Assembly (NCBI GenBank): GCA_004151065.3
Contig: NWUY0304790701.1
Location: 1-13,881, forward strand
Source of the DNA: Larix sibirica
Lineage: Eukaryota > Streptophyta > Pinopsida > Pinales > Pinaceae
DNA length: 13,881 nucleotides
Direction: 5' to 3'
The notes under the pieces are model-generated. The model was not told where the DNA came from. It was given only the letters and a program-made list of their open reading frames with translations, and did no database searches. Below are positions 1 to 9,760 of this stretch, in pieces (the stretch's first letter is position 1; each line of letters starts with the position of its first letter). Both the position numbers and the translations under genes were made by a program.

Positions 1-1318
1 ATTTTTTGTCGAGCTCTAATGTTGGTCGGCAGCCAAATTGGACACTTCAATTGGTCGACATTCAGTCGACACTTCAATTGGTTGGGTGATTCCTCCGACA
101 ATAGTTGAAGAGCCTTAATTCAGCCATGAAAAACATCTAGCGATGCTGAGATTCTTTGATCTGGGTTACTCTGTGTTCTAGAATGATGGCACATCATGAA
201 TTTGGATATGGTGCAAGAACTGTTATTTCATTTGCTTCCTGGTTGTGAATTTCATACCAGGAATTTATAGGGGTACTGGTTTTAACCGGAGAAATTTAAC
301 AGGAGTGAAAAGGAGAAATTTTGTTGTCTTTATTACGCTTTCCTAACATGCCTTTTGGTTCTTCTGGATGGTCGTGATCGGGTACTCAGAGGTTTCAAAC
401 TTGCTGGATTTCATGACTGTTTGCTACATCGCGACTCTTTTCTTTGTGGTCGCTAGTTAGGTCATCCTCCAGGATCAATTGCAGCTCTGTAATTTCCATT
501 GTCAACAGCGGAGATAATGGTGAGCCTCTATGCCTAAGTAAAGGAAAATCCAATCGGTCGACTGCCTTCACATTGTTCTTTTCGCCTAGGTCAAAAGAAT
601 CAACCAAACGAGAAGCCTGACCTAAATAGACTGCCTAATATTACCATAAGTCCACTAATATTCCTGAATGTTATCAGGGCTAGTAATTCTGATATTTAGA
701 TTTCTACGACTTTTCCCTCCAAACGTTCAATTTTAGAATTTTTTTTCACAAACTATTCAGCTATTTTGTGTACAAGTGTTTTATAGTACACCCAAATTAT
801 TGTATAGTGATCGCTTGGAGGTAAAATACAAGTGAAGTGACTTTTAATAGTGTTAAAACTGTATGAAATTACAGTATCTATAAACACAATCGAGATACAT
901 GACGGATTTCATGTAAAAGAATGGAAAAATATTTTCTATATCATTTGAGATCAGTGTATACAAAAAAGTTTTTCAATGGTTTCTTTTGCTTCAAAACTTT
1001 TGGCATGCAATCAATCAATCGCAAAGCTTTCAAGAGATACTAACCCCATAATCCAGAAACCCAAGATCTGATTATTGGAAGTTTCCGACTCGAATAATAT
1101 AGTGGCTTTAGACCATCTGGGTTTCCAATAACCTGACATTGGTAATCTCAGAAAACTGACAAAATTCAACGAGTAGCATATGGACCCAACTCACTGTTGC
1201 TTTGCGATTTTCCAAAATGAGATGAATGCAAAATTGAATCTTGCAGATTATACACAGCTCTCAAGTGCATCAATCTCCACAGAGATAATACTTCCGCTAA
1301 TATTTTACATCAAATCAT
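1..1318. other. Downstream flank of the AIL gene
   Basis: Apart from the doubtful ORF above, I see no gene. A 15-base direct repeat, GACACTTCAATTGGT, occurs at 41-55 and 68-82. The 3' UTR of the AIL gene must begin just below 1319, but no canonical AATAAA signal was noticed on the minus strand between about 700 and 1318, so the 3' end cannot be placed. The region is moderately AT-rich. Confidence 0.5.
395..607 (-). other. Unrecognised small ORF or possible terminal exon, doubtful
   Basis: A stop-free minus-strand stretch encodes about 70 residues of mixed, non-repetitive composition, with acidic and leucine-rich parts such as MEITELQLILEDDL. A possible splice acceptor (TTTAGGTCAG) lies just upstream, near 617-626, so it could be the last exon of another gene whose earlier exons would overlap the AIL gene's 3' flank. 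I do not recognise any family. It may equally be a chance ORF or a decayed element. Confidence 0.15.
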
Positions 1319-4300
1319 TCATTCATTCCACAATGCAAACATGGGCAAATGCCCTACAGAGAGATTGGGCCTTGATTGTAGTGGCTGTACTGTATTTGGT
1401 GGAATCATCCATGGACTAAGCGTAGTATTGCCATTCTCATATTTCACGAGCTTCGAAGCTTGCTGCGGGGACGAGAAGAACAAGGCTTGAGGGAATTCTC
1501 CTGTTGGCATCATATTGTCGTAGACAGTTATTTTTCGGTGGTGGCCCTCTTCATTCTCGCTAGCAGAATTGACTGGGCTCTCCACTGGGCCTGTATTAGA
1601 TGCATTGCTCATAGAAAGCAGAGAATTGTTACCACCAGAGATATCAGTGAGCAAACGGCTAGTTTCCTCGTTATTGGACTGATCAGAATCAGCAACTGTA
1701 GATGAATCTAACCCGATCAAATCATGAAGAACTGCATTGTGAGAATGGGGTCCCAACTGAAGTGATTCAATAAACGATTGGTCCGGCTTTCGATCCTCGT
1801 GCTCCACCACCCAATTATTGAACACCTTGTGCTGATCTTGATCGGAATTGGAATCCATAAGCTGCCAATCTTGAGCAATTTTATCACTCATCGACCCAAC
1901 AACATTATTATTCTGGTTACTATCGTTACTAGTACTATTGTTTCCATCCTTGCCGTTGTCATTGTGAGACTGAGACTGAGAATTGTGAGCTGCTTCGATC
2001 TGAAGAGGGGCTGTTTCAATCTGAAGAGGGCTGTCCCCACTGGGCTCACTGGCTTGTTCAATTTCTTTGTTGCGCTTGGCTAAATCTCCAGCAAGCAATG
2101 TGCTACTTGAACATATCCGTTGAACATCATATTTGCTTATATCAAAATTCGTCACCGCACTGATTCCTCGGAATTTAATGGCTGCAATGTCATAAGCTTC
2201 TGCGGCTTCCTCCTGGGTACCTGATTAAAATTCAACACCAACCACAACTTAAACCAACCATCCCAATTCTTCATACCAAAAACAAAACTTAAGGCCTACA
2301 TACATTATGTATAACTCCAAGAGACCTTAAGAATCCCAAGAATGTAATATGTTTGGCACATCTACTTACTGAATGTCCCAAGGTATAGATCCTTGTTGCC
2401 CGCAACCCTCCCTATCCGTGCTTGCCACCTCCCGTGCTGATGATGCCTGTTCCAATTGAACAGCATAAAAAATGAGTCTAATCCACATTTCACAAAGCAT
2501 AATCAAGCCCAGTGATATCTAGATTTTATAAAATATAATAGCAATTATCCCATCACCGTACCTTGTAACGCCCCGGTACACAGAAGCCCCTCGAGAGAAG
2601 CCACTGCTTTTCCTGCATATAATAACCATGACCACCGTTTTCTACCTTCAGATGTTCGCGAAGTTGGTCCAATAGACATTAACCAATTTTAAAACCCAAA
2701 AAAATGATGCCTCGAGCAATATAGGATCCTCTTACCTCCTTAAATTTGCCACATACTCTTGCCTGGTCATGTTTTTCATTTCTTCAAGTTCTTTCTCGTA
2801 TGTTTCCAGCTGCAAAATAAATATCGCATCAAAGTCGAATTATATTATATTAAGTAGTTTATAATGCCTATTTTGAAGACAAAATGAAATTGAATATGAA
2901 ATGTATATGATACTAAATCATGTTATGTATGAAAAACTGATAAAGGACTTGATTGTCAAAAATCATCTTATGTAAGAACAGAAACACCTGTAGAACATGA
3001 AGATTTTCACAAGTTTACATTTGCCAACAAATGGGCATTAAATATGTTTTGGAGCACAACCAAAACTAATAAATAACACATCTCAATCTATTTTTAAAAT
3101 TCACAAGATCAAAATTATAAAGGTAAATTTTATTTTAGAAATAAATCCCATTTATCATACATTCTATTCTATTCCATAAGCAGGAATTTTCTGTTTGATT
3201 ATGTTAAAATTTATGAATGTTGTTGATTTGTTGATCACTTCGTAACCAATGATAACTTCGTAAGCAGAGGGTATTTATATGCCAAATACCTAAAATCTCC
3301 ATCAAATTTACAGACAAAAATTCAACATGGTGACTATACCGGAAAGTTAATGTGTGTTGAAGCTCCCCAGTACTTGAGAGCTGCCAAGTCGTATGCCTTT
3401 GCTGCTTTTTCTTCCTTATCATAACCTCCTGAACCCCAGAGACAAATGAATTGCTACCGTTAATGTATATTCCAAACAGAACCCAGAAACAAATTTGTTT
3501 TCTGTGAGGTATGATACAGACTTCCATAAGTAGGAAACGTACCCAAATAAACTGCAGGCGTAGAGGAAAAGCGCGCGACCATTCATAATCAAACAGAAAA
3601 ACCAATGTTAAGAGACTAATTATCAGGTAGAAACGCAACGAAAACAAATGTTGTGAAGATGGAATTAATCTCAATATAATAGAATAACTGAAGCACATAC
3701 AGCTAAAGAGAACATATACAATACCTTGTCTCCCTTTGCGAGTTTGCCCTTCCTTCCTGCAACTGTTGTCCCACAAGTGTGCTTCATAACGTCCAGTCCA
3801 GCGATGCCTACATATCAGCAAGTATTAATCAGGAACTTACTCCTGGATCTATTCATTCATTATGTTAGAACTCATTTCTTTGTAGCTGCCTCATTGCCAT
3901 AAATATAATGCCATGCTGTGAGCTAACCAACCCTCCACCAATGTAAGATAACAAGAGGAGAGGAAAATTTGCAGTTGGCCTACCTAGTCACACCGCGGTA
4001 CTGAGACGTCCGTTGTCCGAATGTGTCAATTGACTTGCGAGGAACGGGCTCCCTGATGCCCGACTTTCCTGCGCCTCTCTTTTTGGTCTCAACAGGAGCG
4101 CAATGATCAATGATGGCTGGCTGGGAAATAATAGCCGAGCTGTTCTGAGAACCCGGGCTCATTGAAAGCGTAAGAGACTGAAAATCCCCCAATCCACCAC
4201 CCAGGTTCGATTTTACCGGACTGCCAGAACCTGAAGGAACCTTGTGATGATCTGCATTAGATGGGTTCTGTCTCAGCCACGTTTTGAGTGCCGACAAGCC

Positions 4301-5443
4301 CACCATTCCTGAACCCGGCGGAAGCTGAAGGCTACAATCCGAAAACATAGTGTCGTTAGAATTAGGGTCGAGTTGAACATGGTAGGGCATTTGTTGGGAT
4401 TCTTGAACAAACTCGCAAAGATCATGGTGCTCCTGCTGCATCTGCAAAGACCGTGGCTGGGCTTCATAAGAATGAGAATCGATCCAAGGGCTAGGAACCT
4501 CTCTCTGCCTGAATTGCATGAATGGCAGGTTCACATTTATCTTCTCGCTATTGTGCTCTCTATGGAATCCAGCCCCGGAATAGTATATACCATCCAGGCT
4601 AGCCTGTGAGTGGGTTTCATGGTTTGTAGAGTACTGGTTCCCCAGGGATGCACCGCCCAGAAAGTCTTCCAACTTGGGCCCCTCTCGCTCAGAACCATTC
4701 TGAGACGACATATTATTATCATACTGAGAACTGCCGGGCATATGATGATCGGTACTATTATTTCGAGAAAACCTAGGCAATTCCCTATTCAGGAGCTGCT
4801 GAGAAGACTGAAGTCCTGAACTATCGCTTTGTAAACTTCTCGAAGCATCAAGATGTTTCAGGTGCCAATCTAGAGCAAGCCAAACTAGTGTCAATAACAA
4901 TGGGGATGGAAAGACATAAATATAGTGGACAAAAAAGCTTCAAGCATAGCAAGAGAAGATTTTACAGTGATAGATGCAATTTTAAGAAATCATAAGATTG
5001 TTTACATATATACAAGTTTCATAAAAGAGATGTGGAAATGGAAGGACCAACGACAAACATATTCATCCCTCAATCAACCAACCATAATAGAAGGCACCAT
5101 CGTTTGTGAAAACCCCCTATTAAAGAGCACAATTTAATGCATAGGTTTGGAAAGCAAACTTACTGGCACTTTGTGAACGGCCCAAGGCCTCCATTATACA
5201 CAGTGAACCATCTGACCTCAAAGGTAGCTCAGACATCTGAGATGAATAATGCCCATTTGCTGCATTGATTCCGTAACACTCGGCTGAACTCTGATAACCC
5301 ATGGTCGATTGAGGCACTTCGTTATTATTATTCACAGCATAGCAAGTTGTGTTTGAGGTTGCCTGTGCCTGTGCAGTGTTTCCTACATCAATCGCGAGAT
5401 GTGGAGACAACGAGAATGCCAGCCAATTATTCATGTGTTTCAT
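1319..5443 (-). CDS. AIL: AINTEGUMENTA-like (AIL) double-AP2 transcription factor, nine coding exons
   Basis: The product is a nuclear DNA-binding regulator of the ANT/BBM/PLETHORA group, known for roles in meristem, organ and embryo growth. Coding exons read on the minus strand are 5443-5164, 4869-3984, 3807-3725, 3551-3543, 3428-3340, 2809-2736, 2612-2562, 2446-2370 and 2220-1319. All introns are GT-AG and the phases agree, giving 2451 nt and 816 residues, longer than Arabidopsis ANT (about 555). Motifs in order are [11 protein letters not shown] (5-15), [15 protein letters not shown] (73-87), KLEDFLGG (159-166), [10 protein letters not shown] (284-293), [11 protein letters not shown] (325-335), AP2 repeat 1 (about 383-449), a linker (450-484), AP2 repeat 2 (about 485-543) and [12 protein letters not shown] (556-567). 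The tail has an Asn/Ser/Gln-rich stretch (596-622) and ends MFALWNE. The ATG at 5443 is the first in-frame ATG that gives the family N-terminus. An alternative acceptor 15 nt upstream of exon 2 (first base 4884) is also in frame. No disabling change is seen. The family is clear; the exact subclade is not. Confidence 0.95.
3543..3551 (-). other. 9-nt coding micro-exon of the AIL gene
   Basis: The minus-strand sequence reads CTGCAG, then TTTATTTGG, then GTACGT: an acceptor, nine coding bases and a donor. With one G carried from exon 3 and two bases from exon 5 it encodes V-Y-L and the first base of Gly, completing the GRQ-VYLGGYD segment of AP2 repeat 1. Without it, repeat 1 loses three residues in its beta-sheet region but stays in frame. 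A micro-exon of this size at this point is known in AP2/ANT-type genes, which supports the model. Confidence 0.93.
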
Positions 5444-5458
5444 TCCTAGCAAATCGAA

Positions 5459-5475
5459 GGGTAGAATCTCTACCC
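5459..5475 (-). promoter_or_regulatory. Stem-loop just upstream of the AIL start codon
   Basis: The minus strand reads GGGTAGA, GAT, TCTACCC, a perfect seven-base-pair stem with a three-base loop, ending 15 nt before the ATG at 5443. In the mRNA this would be a compact hairpin in the path of the scanning ribosome. A role in translation is inference. Confidence 0.4.
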
Positions 5476-5647
5476 AAGGGTTTTTACTCGAATAGATTTC
5501 AGCAAGCACCGACACTCGAGCTAGTTGGATATAATTCTGAAGACGATGGCCCGGAAAGAGGAGAAGTTGGAAATATGGGTGACTGATCCCAAAACACGAA
5601 GAATTCGATAGTCCACCCCTCGTGTTTCGTTCCAGGCGCTTCGAACT

Positions 5648-5680
5648 TCAAAGCTTTCTAATCATTGGCGACAAAAACAT
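5648..5680 (-). other. Upstream ORF 3, in frame with the AIL coding sequence
   Basis: An ATG at 5680 opens ten codons, MFLSPMIRKL, closed by TGA at 5650-5648. The distance to the main ATG (237 nt) is a multiple of three, so this small ORF shares the main reading frame and one TGA separates it from a further 68 stop-free codons leading to the main ATG. No family resemblance is seen in the peptide. Confidence 0.4.
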
Positions 5681-5770
5681 AGTTATGGATAACTCGGAAC
5701 GATGGAACAATGAGAATCTCCCAAATAGGAAGGAAATTATTCAAGCAGAGGAAACTCGTGCGCAGAAGCT

Positions 5771-5800
5771 CTAAACCCAACACCGAGAACAAGAACCCAT
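5771..5800 (-). other. Upstream ORF 2 in the AIL leader (9 codons)
   Basis: An ATG at 5800 opens nine codons, MGSCSRCWV, closed by TAG at 5773-5771. The peptide has no recognisable family. It could lower translation of the main ORF by capturing scanning ribosomes, but this is inference from position only. Confidence 0.35.
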
Positions 5801-5917
5801 TATCCACGAAAAACAAATGTCGAGGAGATTCGAACCCGCAACCCAATCGATGCGAATTGAACAACAGATGATATCCCACTGATTGAAAGTCCAAGTCCAG
5901 AAGTATAAATATAATAC

Positions 5918-5935
5918 CTATCTCTTCCTCTTCAT
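5918..5935 (-). other. Upstream ORF 1 in the AIL leader (5 codons)
   Basis: An ATG followed by AAG AGG AAG AGA and a TAG stop encodes the five-residue peptide MKRKR. It is the first of three short upstream ORFs between the presumed start site and the main ATG. It matters only if the leader includes this region; its effect on translation is inferred. Confidence 0.35.
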
Positions 5936-6091
5936 CTTCTGCAAACTAAACTAATCTTTCCTTTCCTTCCTCAATAATATAAATAATGGCAGCAGCAGCA
6001 GCAAGATGTGAAGTTTTTGCTCCTCCGTCGGCGTCTTCTCTCTTCCCTTTCAATATAGCGGAATTATTGGGATTGATGTTGCATGTGAATT

Positions 6092-6099
6092 TATTTATA
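6092..6099 (-). promoter_or_regulatory. Candidate TATA box of the AIL gene
   Basis: The minus strand reads TATAAATA, an exact plant TATA consensus, about 650 bp upstream of the start codon. It would place transcription initiation near 6060-6070. It lies upstream of the pyrimidine/purine-biased leader, which is a usual layout. Other AT-rich stretches nearby (around 5900-5915) are weaker matches. No experimental start is visible, so this is a motif-based call. Confidence 0.5.
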
Positions 6100-7300
6100 G
6101 AAGTTGTAAAAGGGAGATGGACCAGGAGCACCCATTACGGTAGACAAGACCATTAACACCACATCACTTAGGACAAGACAGGACGTCTCAGTCCTTCCCT
6201 TCTATCAATCAATTTTTTAATCCTCCACCACTCCATTGCCTCATTAATCTTCGATCACCTCTACTAACGCCGTTAGGGCATTCTACGATCGGCGCCCTTA
6301 TAGATCGAACAAACTTGGCCTAGAAGCGACGTTGTATTTTGAAAGGCGCAAACCAAATAACGCCATGCCCTAGGGTGCCACAGCGGATAATGTATAAGAT
6401 GGAGGGCACACTACATTATCCAAAGATACAGAACAAAGTCAGTGACTCAGGGCGGGCAGAGGTATAGCGGAGATCTTGTCAATAAAAAAACTAGTACAAT
6501 CCCTGAGCGATAATAGATGGCTGCGCCTCGTAAGTGAAACCCCCAGCCATCTCATCTTCATCTAATTTCAAAGGGCCGGGCAGGACAGGGCAGGGGAGGG
6601 CAGTCCGTACTTGCTGTTGGGTGTAGTTAGACTGCATATTATATGCTAGCACCAGGCACCAGGCACCAGGCAACAGCTATGCTATATGTTATGCTATGCA
6701 GTGTGACCGACCTAGGTGCCTGCACGGTGAACCTGACTACCCTACCCTACCCTTTTCTTTGTAGTTAGTTTGACCACTCAGTCAGATATTTTCAGGCCAT
6801 CGACGGCCACCACTCATGCACGCGTACCGCCTGCCTCTCACCCGGGTATACGTTTCGGTACACTGAATAAAGGCCACGGCTGTCAGATCATTTTAAAATC
6901 ATAAATCTAGGTTTAAACTAATCCAACGGTTCTTCAGCTAGAGCCTTTCCAGTATTTAAATACGACAGTCAAACGAATCGCTTTGCACGGAAACGGAGTT
7001 TAAAAATCGTCCATTCCTCGGCTTTTCACGATGGATTAGGGCCCTAGGGATTATCTAATACCTTTTGCAAATACAGCCAGAGAGCTATGCAATGCCAACG
7101 ATATTTAGCGGTCGGATAGATGTGACTTCCTTACTTTTTACAAGTTTACTCATTTACCTCGTCTACTGCACCGGCTGAGCTCATCAATGTCCTCTACATT
7201 GTCAAATATCTATATAACATTCAAAGTATTTGTGTAATGAAATAGCTCAGTAGCTCAGGTACATCTTAATTAAATCTAAAGAATATAAAATGAAGAAAAG
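6100..7300. other. Upstream intergenic region and distal AIL promoter
   Basis: No supportable gene is seen. It contains short simple repeats: GCACCAG three times plus a GCAACAG variant at 6649-6676, CTACC-type repeats at 6737-6752, and G-rich runs near 6573-6602. It is less AT-rich than the DNA to its right, and it probably contains the distal promoter, but no specific binding site can be assigned with confidence. Confidence 0.5.
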
Positions 7301-7307
7301 AGGAATA

Positions 7308-7415
7308 GAAACATAGATTTATACAGAATGAAGTTGTCTAAAAATGATTTGGCTAGGAATTGAAACATAGATTTATACAGAATGAAGTTGTTTTAAAATG
7401 ATTTGGTTGGGAAGT
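7308..7415. repeat. Tandem duplication, 54-bp unit, two copies
   Basis: Positions 7308-7361 and 7362-7415 are adjacent copies starting GAAACATAGATTTATACAG. They differ at about five of 54 positions, most in the last third. No coding potential is evident. It lies in AT-rich DNA before the satellite-like array. Confidence 0.9.
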
Positions 7416-7737
7416 TTTTTATTTTGCAAAATCCTAATTTAACTATATTTTATTGATTATTTTAATGATAAAAATAGATTTAACACCATAAAAAACACTT
7501 CAGAGCATCCATAATTTCAGAGTTTAAAAATTGTAAGCAAGATTTTTAAAAATTTATACCAAATTTAAAAGTAAAATAAATATCAATTACTTTATTTTAT
7601 TATAATTTTTATTATTATGATAAAAAATAAAAATATTTTTATAAACTTTAATATATTTTTTAATTTAATTATTGTGAATTCTAATTAATGATCTAGTATT
7701 ACACTTAATTATGCTTACAAGCATACCCTACAAATGT
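7416..7737. other. AT-rich spacer without gene
   Basis: Very AT-rich sequence with runs of A and T and many stop codons in all frames. A small inverted repeat, ATGCTT-AC-AAGCAT, occurs near 7710-7723. No gene, RNA or element was recognised. Confidence 0.6.
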
Positions 7738-8187
7738 TAAATACAATAAGTCATAAAAAGACAAATAAACCTTAAGCAAGTCAAACTTGAGATGATGGAT
7801 ACATATGGAAATGTTCAATTTTAACTAATACCAACAACTAAAGTATTTGCCTAGTGCACTACAGTTGTTCCTAAATGTCCACTAAACATTAATCTATATA
7901 AAATGTTTGTTTATAAATGTCTACTAAACATTGATCTATATAAAATGAATAACAAAATATGTTCATTATAACAACAAGGTAGTCATAAAAGACAAATAAA
8001 TTATATCAAATTTGATTAAGTTTACATGTTCAATTTTTAGCCAACATCAACAACTAAAAAATTTGTCTAATGCACTAAACCAATTTATAAATGCTCATCT
8101 AAATAGGAGTGTATCTACAATTAACTACCACTTTTACAAAGTATTTATAAATGGAACCCTGATAAAGGTCTACAAAGACGAATAAGG
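7738..8187. repeat. Satellite-like tandem array, left block
   Basis: Two degenerate monomers share phrases such as AATAAGTCATAAAA, CAACAACTAAA and TGCACTA with the larger block to the right. The CAACAACTA anchor occurs at 7832 and 8048. Inside the first monomer, 7872-7905 and 7914-7947 form a secondary 34-base duplication with two differences. The array breaks off at 8187 where the LINE begins. Confidence 0.8.
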
Positions 8188-8380
8188 TTTTTTTTCATAC
8201 AAAAAAAACATCTTTTATTAAGGAAAAAGTTATGCCCAAAGAGTACAAGTTAGGCGAGCTGCCTAATCCTTCAAAACAGATACAGTCTAAAACATATAGC
8301 TCATACATTCCAAACTAGAGCCATTCAAAAAAAATACTATAGATCCCTCCATCCATAAAAAAGCTAAGCAGGTAAATCAG

Positions 8381-9465
8381 TCATATCCGTCGAGCATACT
8401 GCATGAACTCAGACTTATACAGTAAGCCATCTCTATATTCTTTGACAAGCAAGTAGCCGTCCATATCACCCAGAGCTAGTTTGGAAAGCTGATTTGCCAT
8501 TGAATTGTGCTCCTTGTAAATATGAAGAAAAGAAATGGAAGAGAAACAGGATAAATAGAACGTTATCGTTTGATCCATCCACTTAGCTCCACAGAATTAA
8601 GACACTGCTCGCACTTTTCCCATAAAATAACAACTCTAGAATCTCTAAAGATAGTAAGGGATGTAATGCCCATGAACTTGGAAAAGTAAAGCAATCCCAA
8701 TAAAGAGATAAGCTCAGATATGGTGTTGGTTCCTCTTCCAACTCCCATCTGTAAATTAAAATAATGAGTTAGTGAAACTTTGAGGATCATACCTTCCCCA
8801 CAAAGGCCCTCTTGTGCAGCACCATCAAAATACCCGATTGGAAGACAGTGATCCTTCTCCGAGTGAGGGATAACCCTTCGAGATTTCTTGACCAGATTAT
8901 TGCTAGGAGGGAGATATCTAGCAATCTTAGAACTAAGATGTGTAATAGAGACTTTCAAGTCCTTAAAAATACAACGATAATGAACTTTCCATAATTCCCA
9001 AATCGTAATATAAAGGAGTGTTGGATCAAACAAATGTCCCGCGATCCAGAGCTTGTAATTTTCCACAAATGAAGCGCAGTTCCAGGGAAAGTGGAAATTT
9101 AGAATAGATTCAAGAAAATCCCAGAGCTTCCTAACGGTAGTACAATTTCCAAAAATATTATCAATATTCTCCTCAGCTTGAAAACAAAGGACACAACAAC
9201 CCGGTCCACAGAACCCACACTTGACAAGATTACTCCAAGTCATAATCTTGTTTTGGAGTACCAACCCCATGAAACAACGAATTTTTAATGGACAATTGAC
9301 ATTCCATATCATACTTCTCTGCCACCTATGAATGACACCAACCTCGGCTTCCAATAGACCAGAATATCCCAGCTGTGTAGTGACCATGCCATTGGCTTTA
9401 TTGCAACACCAGCTAAGAGCATTTTCCTCAGCAGATAGGGTGATTCCCACTTGAATAAGCAACAT
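8381..9465 (-). pseudogene. LINE pol remnant: zinc-binding RVT segment plus RNase H, frameshifted
   Basis: One frame (9465-8563) carries the plant-LINE zf-RVT pattern, with NCPLKIRCFMGL, an LQNK.MTW.NL stretch and C-x2-C followed by a cysteine further on; the usual His of that motif reads Asn (IDNIF). RNase H follows, with YFDGAA, SELISLLGLL and FRDSRVV in place of the usual GDS. A frameshift near 8563-8578 moves the last part into a second frame (8578-8381), containing HIYKEHNSMANQLSKLAL, where the usual AD of the last motif is AN. The substitutions and frame break show it is inactive. Confidence 0.85.
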
Positions 9466-9551
9466 AACATACTTATCCCAGTATATATGTAAGTGAGGCT
9501 ATCAGTTGATCGCCAATAAGAACCATCATTCTCTTGTTGAACCATTGGCTT

Positions 9552-9626
9552 TAATAAATGTTGTAGAGTTTGGTATATAGATTTTAGATCCAACGGTATA
9601 TATACCAGCCTATACAACATTTATTA
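9552..9626. repeat. Inverted repeat, 28-base arms
   Basis: The left arm (9552-9579) and right arm (9599-9626) are reverse complements with about three mismatches in 28, separated by 19 bases. It sits to the right of the recognisable LINE coding remnant, inside the block interrupting the satellite. It could be a foldback remnant or an inversion scar at the LINE 5' end. Confidence 0.85.
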
Positions 9627-9742
9627 GGTTGCGGCAGGCTCAGTGTTGGAATTTGGTTGTCATTCTACCCGTCGGATTATTTTTTTTGACGCCTTGGGTT
9701 TTTTTTGTTAGTATCGTGCTTCGAGCCCCTAAAGAATGTGAT

Positions 9743-9760
9743 TTCCATTATATAATGGAA
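9743..9760. repeat. Perfect 18-bp palindrome
   Basis: TTCCATTATATAATGGAA reads identically on both strands. It lies just left of the point where satellite sequence resumes. The function, if any, is unknown. Confidence 0.85.

Larger units (their letters stand above)
5444..6065 (-). promoter_or_regulatory. Probable 5' leader of the AIL gene
   Basis: This is the stretch between the predicted transcription start, about 30 bases below the TATA box, and the ATG at 5443. It would make an unspliced leader of roughly 620 nt. The minus strand is purine-rich near 5925-5980 and carries a five-unit GCA/TGC trinucleotide run at 5989-6003. It holds three short upstream ORFs and a stem-loop near the start codon, each listed separately. 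Splicing within the leader cannot be excluded, since GT and AG dinucleotides are available. The true 5' end is inferred. Confidence 0.55.

Noticed and set aside
1180-2083. Plus-strand ORFs opposite the last AIL exon
   Set aside because: They are antisense to a well-supported coding exon and show no family features.
3204-3821. Long minus-strand ORF of about 205 codons
   Set aside because: It reads AIL exon 3 and then continues through introns; the family sequence stops at the GRQ donor and resumes only after splicing.
4273-4819. Other-frame ORFs over AIL exon 2
   Set aside because: They overlap the conserved AIL exon on either strand and have no recognisable motifs.
5444-5515. GTG-initiated extension of the AIL first exon
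   Set aside because: The base triplet at 5515 is GTG, not ATG. The first in-frame ATG, at 5443, gives the family N-terminus. The upstream openness is reported as a finding rather than as coding sequence.
5829-5845. GGTTCGAATC on the minus strand, resembling a tRNA T-arm or B box
   Set aside because: The flanking bases do not form the five-pair T stem, and no A box or acceptor stem was found.
5946-6131. Minus-strand ORF of about 61 codons over the promoter
   Set aside because: It spans the TATA box and the presumed start, with low-complexity Ala codons from the GCA repeat; no conserved features.
6491-6673. Minus-strand ORF of about 60 codons
   Set aside because: Its composition reflects the GCACCAG simple repeat and GC-rich runs; no gene features.
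6737-6752. CTACCCTACCCTACCC, telomere-like
   Set aside because: The plant telomere unit is CCCTAAA; this is a five-base simple repeat of only three units.
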